Of a stretch of 64,000 nt of DNA, positions 13,326 through 26,299 are shown one piece after another (position 1 is the stretch's first letter; every line of letters begins with the position of its first letter). This DNA comes from Aphrophora alni (Eukaryota; Arthropoda; Insecta; Hemiptera; Aphrophoridae), in contig OY740768.1 of NCBI GenBank assembly GCA_963513935.1, forward strand, positions 22,567,177 through 22,631,176. Reading direction: 5' to 3'. The position numbers and the translations under genes were made by a program. Below the pieces are notes generated by a model. It did no database searches. It was not told the origin of the DNA and was given only the letters and a program-made list of their open reading frames with translations.

Positions 13326-15398
13326 GATTGATTAAGTAGATGTATTACAGAGCAAAGTGGTTGAAACTGACATGACATAAATGATAAATATTCATGTAGG
13401 GTGCTTTCTATGAAGATGAACTATAGTGGAATTATACTAAGTAATTATTAGTCCTATAAAGGGTTGTTTCACTCTAAATGGCCACCATTAAGATCTCTAA
13501 AACTATGACATACAAATATTTTAAATTAGGAACCGTCTCTCCTTTTTTATGGAATTTCAAAATATGCTATCCAAATTTTTTTTAATGACTGCCATTTTTC
13601 AATATGGCAATCAACCTAGTTTTTTTATTAATACCAACACCATATTTTTATACCCCTTTTGAAGAGAAAACATAATTTTAGGACTTTTATTCTTTGGTAT
13701 TTTTCTGATAAACCCGCCTGTTTAGAATCTATGATATATAAAGATTTTAAATTTATTTTACTGAATTTTTAGCAGGTATTTATATTATTTTTTATCTGCA
13801 ATTTAGGATAAAAATATAATTTTCCTACAGATTATAAGACTATATGAATTTGTAGACTTGTATGTTTTTTATAATTATTTCACCTCTAGGTAATGATACG
13901 TAAAAGTGGGTATGAAACCAGAAATTAACAGTAATTTAAATATGGAAAAGTTAAAGTGTTGATTATGTAATGTTAAAAAATACTAGCAATAATATATTAT
14001 AGGATATAATAAAAAAATTTTAAAAAATTTCATTAAACAAACTGCTTTTTGGTTTTTTACATAGGCCTACCTTATCAAAAATAGTTCAATTTCACATTCA
14101 CTACATGGATGTCATAAGGATGTGGCCACATCAAGGAACTAATTTTTGTTTAATTTTAATAAATACCAACCTGGTATGTAATTTCATATGTCCGTGTAGT
14201 GAATGTGTATTTGTGTTACGTATACCACGCCTGAGGATGCATTCTGTTAAGGCGAAACATCTGCAGCAATAAATATGATATTGAACTACTTTTGACAAAG
14301 TATGTAACCCAATTTAAATTAGTAGTTCGAAAAGCAATATAGATATAATAAACTGCTTTTCATTTCCATAAATAAGGGAAAATCTTAATTATATAATAGA
14401 TTTTCAAAGTAACTACCATCATTATAAAAATACAGGGACCCTTTTTTCTGTAAATATCTGTTACAGAAGGTAGGACCTATAAGTGAAATAATCTAATAAA
14501 ATATACTTCTACATCTGCAAAAAACTTATTTTCTGTAGGAAATTTATTTTTCTCCCAAATAAAGATTAACAAATGATTAAAAGCACCCACTTAAATCAAG
14601 TAAGTATTAAATTTCAAATCCTTCATAGACCATAGCTTCTAAACAGTTGGGTTTATCAAATAATAACCAAGAACAAAAAAGTCTTAAAAATACATGTTCT
14701 ATCCATAAACACCATAGTGTTACTATTGAAAAAAACAAAGTTGGCAACCACATTCGAAAATTGCAGCCATTTTTAAAATTTGGATAACATATTTTCAAAT
14801 TCCATAAAAAAAAGGAATGTTTCCCATTTAAAGTGTTTTTAGCATGACAGAAGAAAAGGGTTAAATATTCTTGTTTGTAACACAACACCTGATTGTCTAA
14901 TGGACAGGGTTCTCTGTTGCTCTTTTCAGAAACTGTAAACTGCCATTCTACACATCAAAGGTTGTAACTTTAAACCTTCTGTTTCTGAATTAGTTTACAT
15001 TCAACAACCCTCACCTTTTTTAACTTTGTTTAATTTAAACAAAAAACTCTATTACTAGTTGTTAAATTACAATTCTCTCTCCCATTACATCACAGTGGAA
15101 GCTTTCGACTGGTTTTTGTTGTACTACAAAAGGTTGTGATTTTAATTAATAATTATATTTATTTATTTCACAAACTTTCAGAAAGAACAAAATATACGAA
15201 ACATTTTCTACTTAATAAATAAAATCTTGGAACAAAAAACAAGAATAAAACAAAACCCTCATTTCCTATTGGAAACTTTAACTTAAATAAATAAAATTAA
15301 AAGATATGAATTAAAACTGCATAAATATAAAACAAATTTGTTCAACATTGATACAAACTAAGTTCATTCTTTTAGAAAAGTGAAAAATAAACAAAAGA

Positions 15399-15442
<44 letters not shown>

Positions 15443-15802
15443 CAAAAGAGTGTGTGTTACTGTTATCAAAATAACCTATATGACTGATTAATGTTATAAA
15501 CTACATGAAATTTATTAGTGTAACTTTTTTTTTTTTATATAATCACTGATTCTTTATGGATAAAGAGATATATAACATATAACGCTATTGTAAACCTAAT
15601 GATATAACGCATATAACCTAATGAACCTAACCTAAGCTAATTGTGACATTCCCCACCCTGTCAACGTAAGCTGTAAATTTCAGAAACATGTTTTTTAACA
15701 CATCAACTAAAGGGTTATACAAACAGATTATAAATAAAATTTTTAATCTCTATAATTTACGACATTAAGCTAGTATTGTCTATTATTTACAACAGGTTAG
15801 AT

Positions 15803-15839
<37 letters not shown>

Positions 15840-17579
15840 ATGAACAATTGATCAATTAACCAGTGATGTAGGGTATTTTGTAAAAAAAACTGGTGGTTAT
15901 GCATATTAGCCAGATTTATCACATGAAAAGTAACAAGATGTAAAAAAACTTTTTTATATACACACTTATAAGACCTCACCTGAATAATATTTCTTACCGA
16001 AGGTAGAAGAAAACTTTTGATATTAAAATATCTTAGCATTTACTGTTTCTCATAAAATATAAAAAGAAAGCAATAAAGATCCTACCAAGTAAGGGATGTC
16101 TTCTACAATTCCCTATTGTGTCGTCCGCATTATCGTGGCTGTCATGTGAAAGAATGAATACAAATTATGTTTCCCAAAAAGTCATCTTTTGTGCCATCTC
16201 CAACCATCATTTATCATAGTCTTTTTAAAATATATATTTGTATACAGCGTGCAAATGTCACATGTTTAAGGAAATAATCCATACATTATACGACCCTGTA
16301 TTTGAACTATTATCACCACTTGAACCGTTATGGTAGTCAACCTATTTATAGTTTTATTTGTTAAAGGTGATGTCATTGTAAATAGAATAAAAAAAGATTT
16401 TGGAAAGAAAAGAAGAAACATCCATTTTGGCTAGCATTTTACTTTCTCCACATACGTAAAAATTATGACAGAATAAAACACTAGTCTCAAGTTTTCACGG
16501 ATATATTAGTGTTGAGGTCCATGAATCCAAAGAAAAATGGTTTTGGGAATGAAGTCTGTCTATCAACTGTCGTCAGTGATTTTTCCTCCGCCTTGTTTAA
16601 AGGTGAACAACCTTTTGGTCATCTTCGCCTAATAATAAAAAAAAAAACATAAAATAAAGACTCTGGCCTTTGAATACTCAACTTCAGGGATTCAAAAAAA
16701 AACAAAGGTTGGTCAAGATAGACCTGATAGGAAAGGTGAAAAAGTGGAATCTAACATAAACTACATGAAAAAATGTGTAGGTCCAGGTTCCTAGAGATTG
16801 GCGTGTTATCTGTGCAGCCAAATGAATGGACTGAATTTAATTACATTTGGTATATGTAGACATATTTTGACCACATCTCTGGACATTTTTTTCAATAACT
16901 TGGAGACACCTACCATAAGACAAACACAAAATTCTAATTCCTCAAAATCAACTCTTCACAATTTTTATTAAAGATTAACCGTTTTAAACTTTTGACTCAC
17001 AATTTCTCGAAAAATTCTGCTTCATGAGTTACTCATAAACTTTTTTTTTATACCATGTAAGGACCTGTTATAAAAGATGTAATTTCTTAAAATTGGTTCT
17101 GTCAAATGCAATCAATTTTTTAAATTACATAGCCCAAAATATGATTTTGTTTAAAGAAATTTTCAATTGCCTTGTTGTTGAGCAAAATTATAAGAAAATT
17201 ATTTAAAAATTTAATACTAAATTTATCAATTTTAATGCTAAAAAAATTATATTAAATAAACAAATCAATATTTAAACATATTATACATTACAAAATTATT
17301 TATTCTCATCTATTTATTTATGGTTCTTAATCTCGCGTTTTCTAGTTTTTGGCATTTGTTAATTAAAAATGGTATATATAATTTTACTCTTAAATCCTTA
17401 ACTAGACATGAAATAATTAACAACAGTGTCTTGTGTTCTAAAAAGCTCTGTCAAATATTTATTATAATTTTATATTAATTTAATTATTGTTCAACTAAAG
17501 TTTCTTGGTTTCATCACTGTTCAATTACTATTTGGTAATAAATTAGTTCATTCTTTGAAATTTGTATACTCCTTGGCTT

Positions 17580-17646
<67 letters not shown>

Positions 17647-18335
17647 TGAAAATTGTTACCTTAACTCTTTAACATATTTTAATGTTGGAAATTCTGACTA
17701 TACTGCTTGATTTTTGATGTTCTTTATAAACTTTAGTACATCACATTACTTATTTTAATAACAACAAAAAACTCCATTTCAACACTATTTTTAATATCAC
17801 AAATTTAGTATCATTCTTCTTCGTCGACCATCTTAAGAGTCCTGCATAATTCAAAAGTGGAGTTGCTTCAGTTCTTTAGTGCCCTCTCAAAACTACTGAA
17901 TAATTAATAAAGTAAATCCAGTTGCACCTTTTTCTTTTAGTAGAACCAGAACAAAGTATTTTATATTTTTTCGTATTTAACACTATTAAGTACACAATTT
18001 AAATCTATATTTAAACATATTTATTTATTTATTACTTTACTATATTATTTTGCTTATTAATTTAGCTTAAATTATGGTTTTAAAATGTTTTTTTCCATAA
18101 CATTTCAACCAATATATGTTATCCTAGCTATTTCAACCAATCGTGTTCATCTGTTCCCTATATAAAAGTTCCTGGTTCACTTTAAAGATCGTTTCAAATC
18201 CATGTCAACCATTACACAAAATAACTTTATTCTCTCTTACAATATTTATTTAATAGTTTTACTTTAATCATTATTATATTTCACTTTAAATTGAGTTTAT
18301 AGCCATTCATTCAAACATACACACACACACACACC

Positions 18336-18378
<43 letters not shown>

Positions 18379-18622
18379 TTTCCCTTCATGTACACAAAGG
18401 AATTATTATGAAGGTTTTTTATACCTACATCAGGTTTCATTACAATTTCTTAAACTAAATGTGTTTTTACTTTTAAGTGCTGTTTCATATATAAATAGTA
18501 AATCTGTGTTTACAAGTCTAAGTAAATTTTAGTGAATTCTTGGGGTATATGTAACCCCAGCATTCTTTTAATTATAATTTATATTGACTATTACTTCCCC
18601 AAATATATAACATAACTATATT

Positions 18623-18666
<44 letters not shown>

Positions 18667-21600
18667 ATTGAATTTCTTAACTTAATATTCTTTACTAGCC
18701 TAACATTTTCAAATCTTTACATAACTTGTGTGTAAAATCACTAATAATAGAAAATTATTCCCTATAATAAAAAACGAACCGTGACCATATTATTGATTTC
18801 ATATTATAATATTTGTGCATAAGCTGAGTTTATGACATAAATGAAGTATATTTAGACCTTATTAGAATATTAAAATAATCTACAAAATTATAAGATGTCA
18901 AATGGTTGATTTTCAATGTTTTAATGGCAACTAGCGAATTCACAATTATTTTAGCATTAAATTGTTGTGTTTGATTACTTTTTTTTTTATTGTGAATGGG
19001 TATGTAAGAAAGTTTGTACAATGTTTTCGCACTGTTTATTTTAATAATAGTAGTTTTTGACAGCTTTCCTGTTAAGAAAAGTATGTTAGACAAAATATAT
19101 AGGAAATGTAATTTAGTTCTTTGTCAATTTAAAGATTTATTTATATGATTGTTTTCTTATGACAAAGAGAAGATGTTTAAATCATTGTAAAACTTTATAA
19201 CTGCTTCACTTTTCAAGATATTTGGACAAATGTTTAGGCAGAAAGGAACTAACTCAAGTCATGACTTTCCAGTAGATTTATTTGCAGGATTGTTTTTGTT
19301 TTAAGTGATATAGGCGAGAAGTTTAAGCAATAGCACAACTTTTATAGCTTTCGCAGTTTCTGAGGTATTTTGAAAAATATTTCAGAGGAAAGGGTGAGTA
19401 ACTTAAATCTTCCCAATAGAAAGGTTCCGAAAGGGAAAGGACCAAATCAAATAACACCAAATGATGACCAATTTTATTTCTTTGTGTTCAATCCATAACA
19501 GAAACCAAGTAAAGATTGTTTTACTTTTAAAACACCACCTCTGGGAAAAAGGCTTGTAAAGTGTAGTTTTTCACATACTTTATTGTAGTATTAGTTTTGT
19601 TTTTATACTTAGGTTTGAATCTGTAAAAGTTTTGATGTATCATTATTTGATGTATCATAGTTGTGTATAAAATTTGTATAAAAAAAAAACATATATTCTC
19701 AAAAACTAAAATCGTCTTTAGATGATTTAACAATCAATGTTGAATCTGAAATATCCATGTGCAAAGCCACGGGTAATAGCTAGTACTGTATAAAACTGTT
19801 TGATTGTGTTTCAGTGCCCCCTAAGAAACTTGTTATCCTGGATGAACGTGGGGATGGTGTAAAGCATTTTATCCTGGGCCCTTACAATGAAGGAGTCTCT
19901 GTCAACATTACTTGTGTCTCCAGTGGAGGTAAGTAACAAACAAAGTTTATAATAACTTTTCTTACAACAATAATCACAAAATATCGCTACTCCTACTCGT
20001 TTCAATATCCTAATATTTTCAATATGTTTTAGGGCTTTCTATTTGTATAGGTATTAATGATTTGATACAAATTTGACGTTTAGCAATTACATTTACTAAT
20101 TATAAAGCTTACAACTCTATAAGAAGAAAGCTTACACATTTTAAAATTACTAAACAAACTTATGTATTTTCCACCATAATGTTTGACTTTGTAAAACATT
20201 TAATTGGTTTCCTTCAGATATTAAGCACATTTTCAGCTAAAGAAATTTTCTAAAAACACTAATGGTTGTTTAAACTGCCTGAAGTATATTTTATTTTGGA
20301 AATTCAAAGATAAACGCCTACAATGACAAATTAAAACAGGTCAATTTTATATTTTTAAACCCATGAGTTAAGACTTCGCCTTAGAGGTGCCAGTTTGGTG
20401 TTCTTCCTTTCCAGTTAACTACTATGTACATATTTAAAAAAAAAAGAAATTGTATTTGATCAAAATTAACATAATAGTTCAGATAACGAATAAACAGGTT
20501 CATTTATTTAAAGACGAAATTTAATTGTTTGGTGATAAAAATTCAATAAGAAAGAAATTATCTTCACGACTAGTACAAAATTAAACATGTTGATAATCAT
20601 GAATAAAAGAACAGAAAAGTTCTATTTTCAACCGTTGTAAAAATTATTATTAAAACCAATAGTTAACTTTTAAGATGAGATTTTAACATAGCGAAATGGT
20701 AGAATCTTATGTTTCTACCATTTAAAATTAGTAGATTGCAATAAACATTTAGAAGAAAAAAATTAACTTCATCTAAAACCAAATTTAGAAAAAAGAAAAG
20801 CAAATTTGGACTAACTTAGGTTTCTTTGGACTAAAAATCTAAAATGTCATACAAAAATAATAACATTTACAAGAAGTGAATTAAAGGGAAACCTAAGTTT
20901 CACTCTTAATAAATGGTGTAAAAAATTGTACAAACCTTCTCACTCAACCATTCTGAAAAGCAAATAAATACTAAACCTCACCTAAAATGTTAGGTAGTTC
21001 AATAATTGTCAATCAAAATGTGAAAATGAACCATGGCACCATCTTTGAAAAAAGGTTTATATATTTAAATAGGACCCTAAGTTTGCTTTTTTGTTTTATA
21101 AACAAGTCCTCAGCGTAAACCATACTAAATAAAATTTCAATTTCAATTTTGGCAGTTAAGATTCATTTTGTTTTTATCCAGTTAATAATTAATTATTATA
21201 TAATATAAATAATATTGGTACTATCAAATATTTTTTTCTTGTGATTTTAAACTAGGGTTTGGATCACATTTCAATATAATTTGAATGAAATCAGTAGAAC
21301 TGATTTTGAGAAATTAAGTATTTTTGCTTTTTTACGAATAATCCACAAAGAACAATAGACAAAATCTGATCAAAAATCCTTACAGCCAATGTTCTGTTTT
21401 ATTCATTTTGAACGTTTCTCCAATTTTGAGTTTTCATGAAAAAATTAACATCCTGAAAGATGGTCAAAATATGCCCGCATAGCAAATTGACTTAAAATTG
21501 GTCCACACATTACTACTATCCAACACACAACAGGTGGAGAGACATCATATCAAAAACTATACTTTTAGACACGGTATAAGACATATATCCGCAAAAATGT

Positions 21601-24600
21601 GAAATACATGTTTCTTGACTCATCAAAGTAAAAATTACATAGAAAAAATACAATTTAGTTGGAATAGAGCCCAAGAAGAAGTCCTCATAAAGGTATTTAA
21701 AACTTAATTAATATTAGGTTTTAAATTATCTTTCATTTAGTTTCAAACTAGTTATAAAAAATGTTTAACTCATTTCAACAATAATAATCACACATTTTAG
21801 GTTAACATTAAATTCATTTAATTCTCTTTATATACAGGGTGCTTCAAAATTGTGTTTCAAAACTTCAAGAAGTGGTTTCCTACATTAAAGCTAAGAAAAT
21901 GTTCTTATAAACATATGTCCGGAATTTTATCTCCAGAATGGTTTAACGGATTGAATTGAAACTTGGTATGGTACCTATTAAGGCAAAGAAATATTTTGAA
22001 AAAATAACCAACCTAATCCAATAAACTGTTTCATAATGGTGGCTGTTAAAATCTTTTTATATCTAAATAACTCAAAAACAGGAAACTTTTATGAAAAAAG
22101 TTAAGACTTTTGTAGTTCTTTTAATTTCCTATTGAATAATGTAATTGTCAAAACAATCAGATGAAGCTTAGACTGAAGGACACAAAATCTTTCGTAATAA
22201 TGTATAGGTATTTTGTGTCCTTCGAACTAATGTGTGAAGTTCTACTGTAATCTTCCTTCCGATTGTTTTGACAATTACAATATTCGATAGGAAATTATTG
22301 ACATTTTTCATAAAAATTTCATCATTTTTTAGTTGTTCCGGACATATGTTTATAGGAACTGTTTCTTAGTTTTGGGAAACCACCTCCTGAAGTTTAAAAA
22401 CACCATTTTGCAAGAATGTTTATACTCATTCAAAACAAGTACTTCATAGACTTAAGATACTGTAATTAATCAACATCACAGACAGATATGATCTGAGATT
22501 GATTGTATATAGTGTTTCATTTCCTCTTTCCCTTGTAATCAAGTAATTGAATCCTTTACACACTAGTTTATAGACTGATAAACTTCATTTGTTAGATGAT
22601 TTCCCTAGCTCGAAATAATTAACTAAGTAACAATCGCAATGACAAACCTACAAAAAGATATCAATCACATTGTTTCCCACCAGACTAGTATTTACTACTA
22701 CTTTAACAAGTACTATAAACTACAATGTCTAGGATAAGTTTGGTAATCACAAACATTTACAATCTCCGTTATTTGGACTGGTCTTCACATTTCATAGCCT
22801 TAGAAAACTAAAAAAGTGACATTACTGTCTGTATGTCACGTTGTTGTCGCCTGCATGTAACCATGATAGTGGCCACAAATTTAAGTCAGGAAAATGAAAT
22901 TTGGAATTCTATTGTAATTCAGAATAATCCAATTGAAAATGTTTTTAAAAACTGCCATTTTAAACAGTATTTTATCAATGTCTCGTGTTAATCAACTTAT
23001 AACACACTAAATTAGGTAAAAATTTGCAGATTTGAATTCTATATGTAATGGTACCAACAGCACCTTTATACAATGATAGCGAAGTTATTGTAAAAAGTGC
23101 AGAGCACAGCTTCGAGGGCCAAGACACTGACACAAGCGAGTGAAGACTTTTTAATATATAGGCTACACATCTACAACGTCCACTATCAAGAAAGTAGTGT
23201 TACACAGATTACGATGTTAAGCAAACCTATATAATAACTGTTTTATACAATCGTGTCCTATACTATGTATACTGGGGAAGATCCCTTGATCTACCAATAC
23301 AATTTAACACTTCCGAAAAGACCCAACAAACTAACATTTTTATATTGACTTTTTTTCTCTTTTATAGTGACGATTTTCCTCACATTCTCACCTTTACAAT
23401 AGATGGAACAAGTTAGCTAAAAATAATTTTTTGTAATAAATGTTTATTGCTTACCAAGAGTTTTACATAATGCAGTTTGTATATTTGTATGACTATCATT
23501 AACAGAACATAATATATGCTTGCTGGTTTATAGCAGATTTTTAAAATTTCCCTTTCAGTCTCATGACTGTGCAAAATTATCAAATTTGGTAGGAAAAGAA
23601 CATTTACAATGACAGAGAGAAGTTGTTTATCAAAAAAATCAGAAGTTGGTTTTGAGCAATTTTAAATGTAGTTATATTTATTTTCCTCATTTTGGAGAAC
23701 AATCGATTTTATAATATCGATATTGAATTAAGGAGTAGTTTTCCTAGTCAATGTCTAAAGGACCATTAAATTCTTATGTGATCTGATTTCAGACTAATAT
23801 GGGCCGAGTTTGATTGTATCTTCAGAAAAATAATAAGTTTGTTTTAGTACAAAAGACCATTAAAAATAATTATTAAAAAATATATAATTATTATTGTTTT
23901 GGCAAATTTCAAACCAATAAATTTAAAATATAATTTATTTTACATTTAATAAATATATTTTCATTTTTAACTTTTATAGTACCTACTAAAAAGTGGATTT
24001 TTTCAGCCATTTCCAAATACTATTAAGTTATTACTAACATACAAAAAAGGAAATATATTGTTTGATTTATTTTTAGTTTATTTTATTTTTTTACTTTTAA
24101 TATTTTAATTTAGATTTAATTGTATTGTAATTTATGTTTTTAAATTAATAGATGTGAATGTGTGAATTAATTAATTGATTTTTTATTTTATATTTAACTA
24201 TCTCTCATATCTGGAACATGACAATATCTCAAGATTATAAACAAACTTTTTTTTTCAATGATTCACACTTTAGGAGTAACTCCCAAAACAAAACAAAACT
24301 CAAAATTATGATCTTATTGAAATCGGCTTTAATGATGATCAATCAAATTTTACTAGAATTTAGACTCTAAGGACCCAAACAAAACATATTACTTATCTTC
24401 TCACACAAAAAATATGGTTCAAGAATATTAGCAACAAAAAAAAAAACACATTGTCCATAGTGCTGTTATAAATTTCTTAAAATAAAAAATGCCGATAGTA
24501 AGATGACTCTTAATAATGGCCTTGATTTTGACAACAAACACACACCTTAAATCTCTCCACCTCTCATTATAATCCTTAGTCCCATTTTATATAATGTGTC

Positions 24601-26258
24601 TTTATCTCAGTTCACACTACTTCCCTCTATATTAAGATTTTTTCATTGTAGAAATATTAATTTAAAGGCACCGTAGAAGGGCTTACTAAATATCCTCGCT
24701 GGATCTACACCTTTCTTCATCTAATCTTAGGCTAGATTTCTCTCTTTCATCATTTTTATCAGGTCTCTCTTGACCAACTCATAAATTCTTCCAACCCTGA
24801 CACCTTCAGTGTATTTGAGGGCTAGGGGTGTCTATTTTAAGCTCTTTTTTGTTAAGGTGATAATGACGGTTTTCACTATTAAACCAAACAAAATTATAAA
24901 ACAAAGTATAGTAAATATATAATATTTCAAATGAAGCAAAAATATATTTTCTAAAAGTTTATACATAAAAGTAGCAATATCTGTAACACAGGTTATGTGT
25001 ACATGCTACTGTGAAACGGCCCTAACTTTTACTGTTTCTCATCGAATCTCCATAAAAAAAAAAAGGCACATTTAGTATCTTGGAAGTAGAAAAGCAATAA
25101 AAGTCGAATATGGTCTCAAACTGCTTTACTCAACATTAAATCCAGATACAGATTCACCTTCCATAAACTCTAAAGAAAAACGATCGGTTTGAGCTAACGA
25201 AGAAGAAATCCAACATATGAAATAAAAGGCACAAAAACATTGTATTAACTTTACTTATCAACAAAACAGAATACTAATCAAAAATAATGTTTGTCGCCAT
25301 CTCCTGAAAAAGTCTATATACTGTATAATATGATTTTCTTTTTTACAGAGTTTTTCTCCGTATATTTTTTATGAAATTATCATTATTTTAAAGCACATAC
25401 ATAAAGCATATATTTAATATATCCGTCTATGCTAAAAAAAAACCCTAGATCTTGTTTAAATGACAGCATCGTGATTCAGTTTTTAACACACTGTAATTTT
25501 TTTTTTTTTTACTTTAAAATTCAGCATACACGTTTGAGTCATTATTATTCACATTTCATCAAAATTTGAACAAAATCAATACATTGGATTTTGAGAAATA
25601 GGGTAAACAGCTCCATTGAAGATTTATTATTTTTGGCATTTTTTCAGGATATGGTTGATTAAAATAGTTAAGAACCAATATGGAGAAAACTAGAATTTTT
25701 AGTTTTGGCCTTATGGCAACTATCCCCAAATTTGTGAGGGTGTCTTTCACAGTGGCATTGTGCCTCAACACAGAGGAGACTTCGGACAATATAGGAAAAT
25801 TTAACTTCTTAATTTGTCAGCGCTGATTGGCAGTGACCTTGTAATTCGCACCACTGCCAATGTTCTCAGCTAAGCTTGCGCGACCTCGTTAGATATTTGG
25901 AATTGCTCATGTAATGAAGTCAGGCAGTTTTTTTCAGTGCATCTTTTTAGTGTTACTTTCTATTATTTCTGCGAACTAAGTGACAGTTGTTGATTTTATT
26001 TCAAATCATTGTGATTGTAATATAGTTGTAAATATATTATAATACTTGTATATTTTTTTTTAACTTTTACTATAATTTTAAACATTTATCACTTTATATT
26101 AATTTGCCCAAGGTGACTTGGGACATATCACATATTTACAAAAAAAAAAACCTATAGGTTCTAAACCATACATGTATATATGTATGTATATACATATATA
26201 CATGTATGGTTTAGAACCTATAGGTTTTTTTTTGTAAATATGTGATATGTGATATATA

Positions 26259-26299
<41 letters not shown>

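Larger units (their letters stand above)
8108..19814. other. Intron 2 (11.7 kb, phase 1)
   Basis: The longest intron. It holds two copies of a dispersed repeat (9705-9955 and 16570-16815), a long fold-back (13440-14870), one copy of a second dispersed family (17175-17890) and several CA and TA microsatellites. A weak inverted repeat (about 8690-8760 against 8870-8945) surrounds a G-run at 8634. No gene was found inside. Confidence 0.8.

Noticed and set aside
15596..15645. CCTAA-like phrases as an interstitial telomere repeat
   Set aside because: Only two or three imperfect CCTAA units, which is common background in insect DNA.
25810..25960. GC-richer patch as a promoter
   Set aside because: No initiator or downstream gene could be linked to it; the nearest coding trace is a dead pogo fragment.
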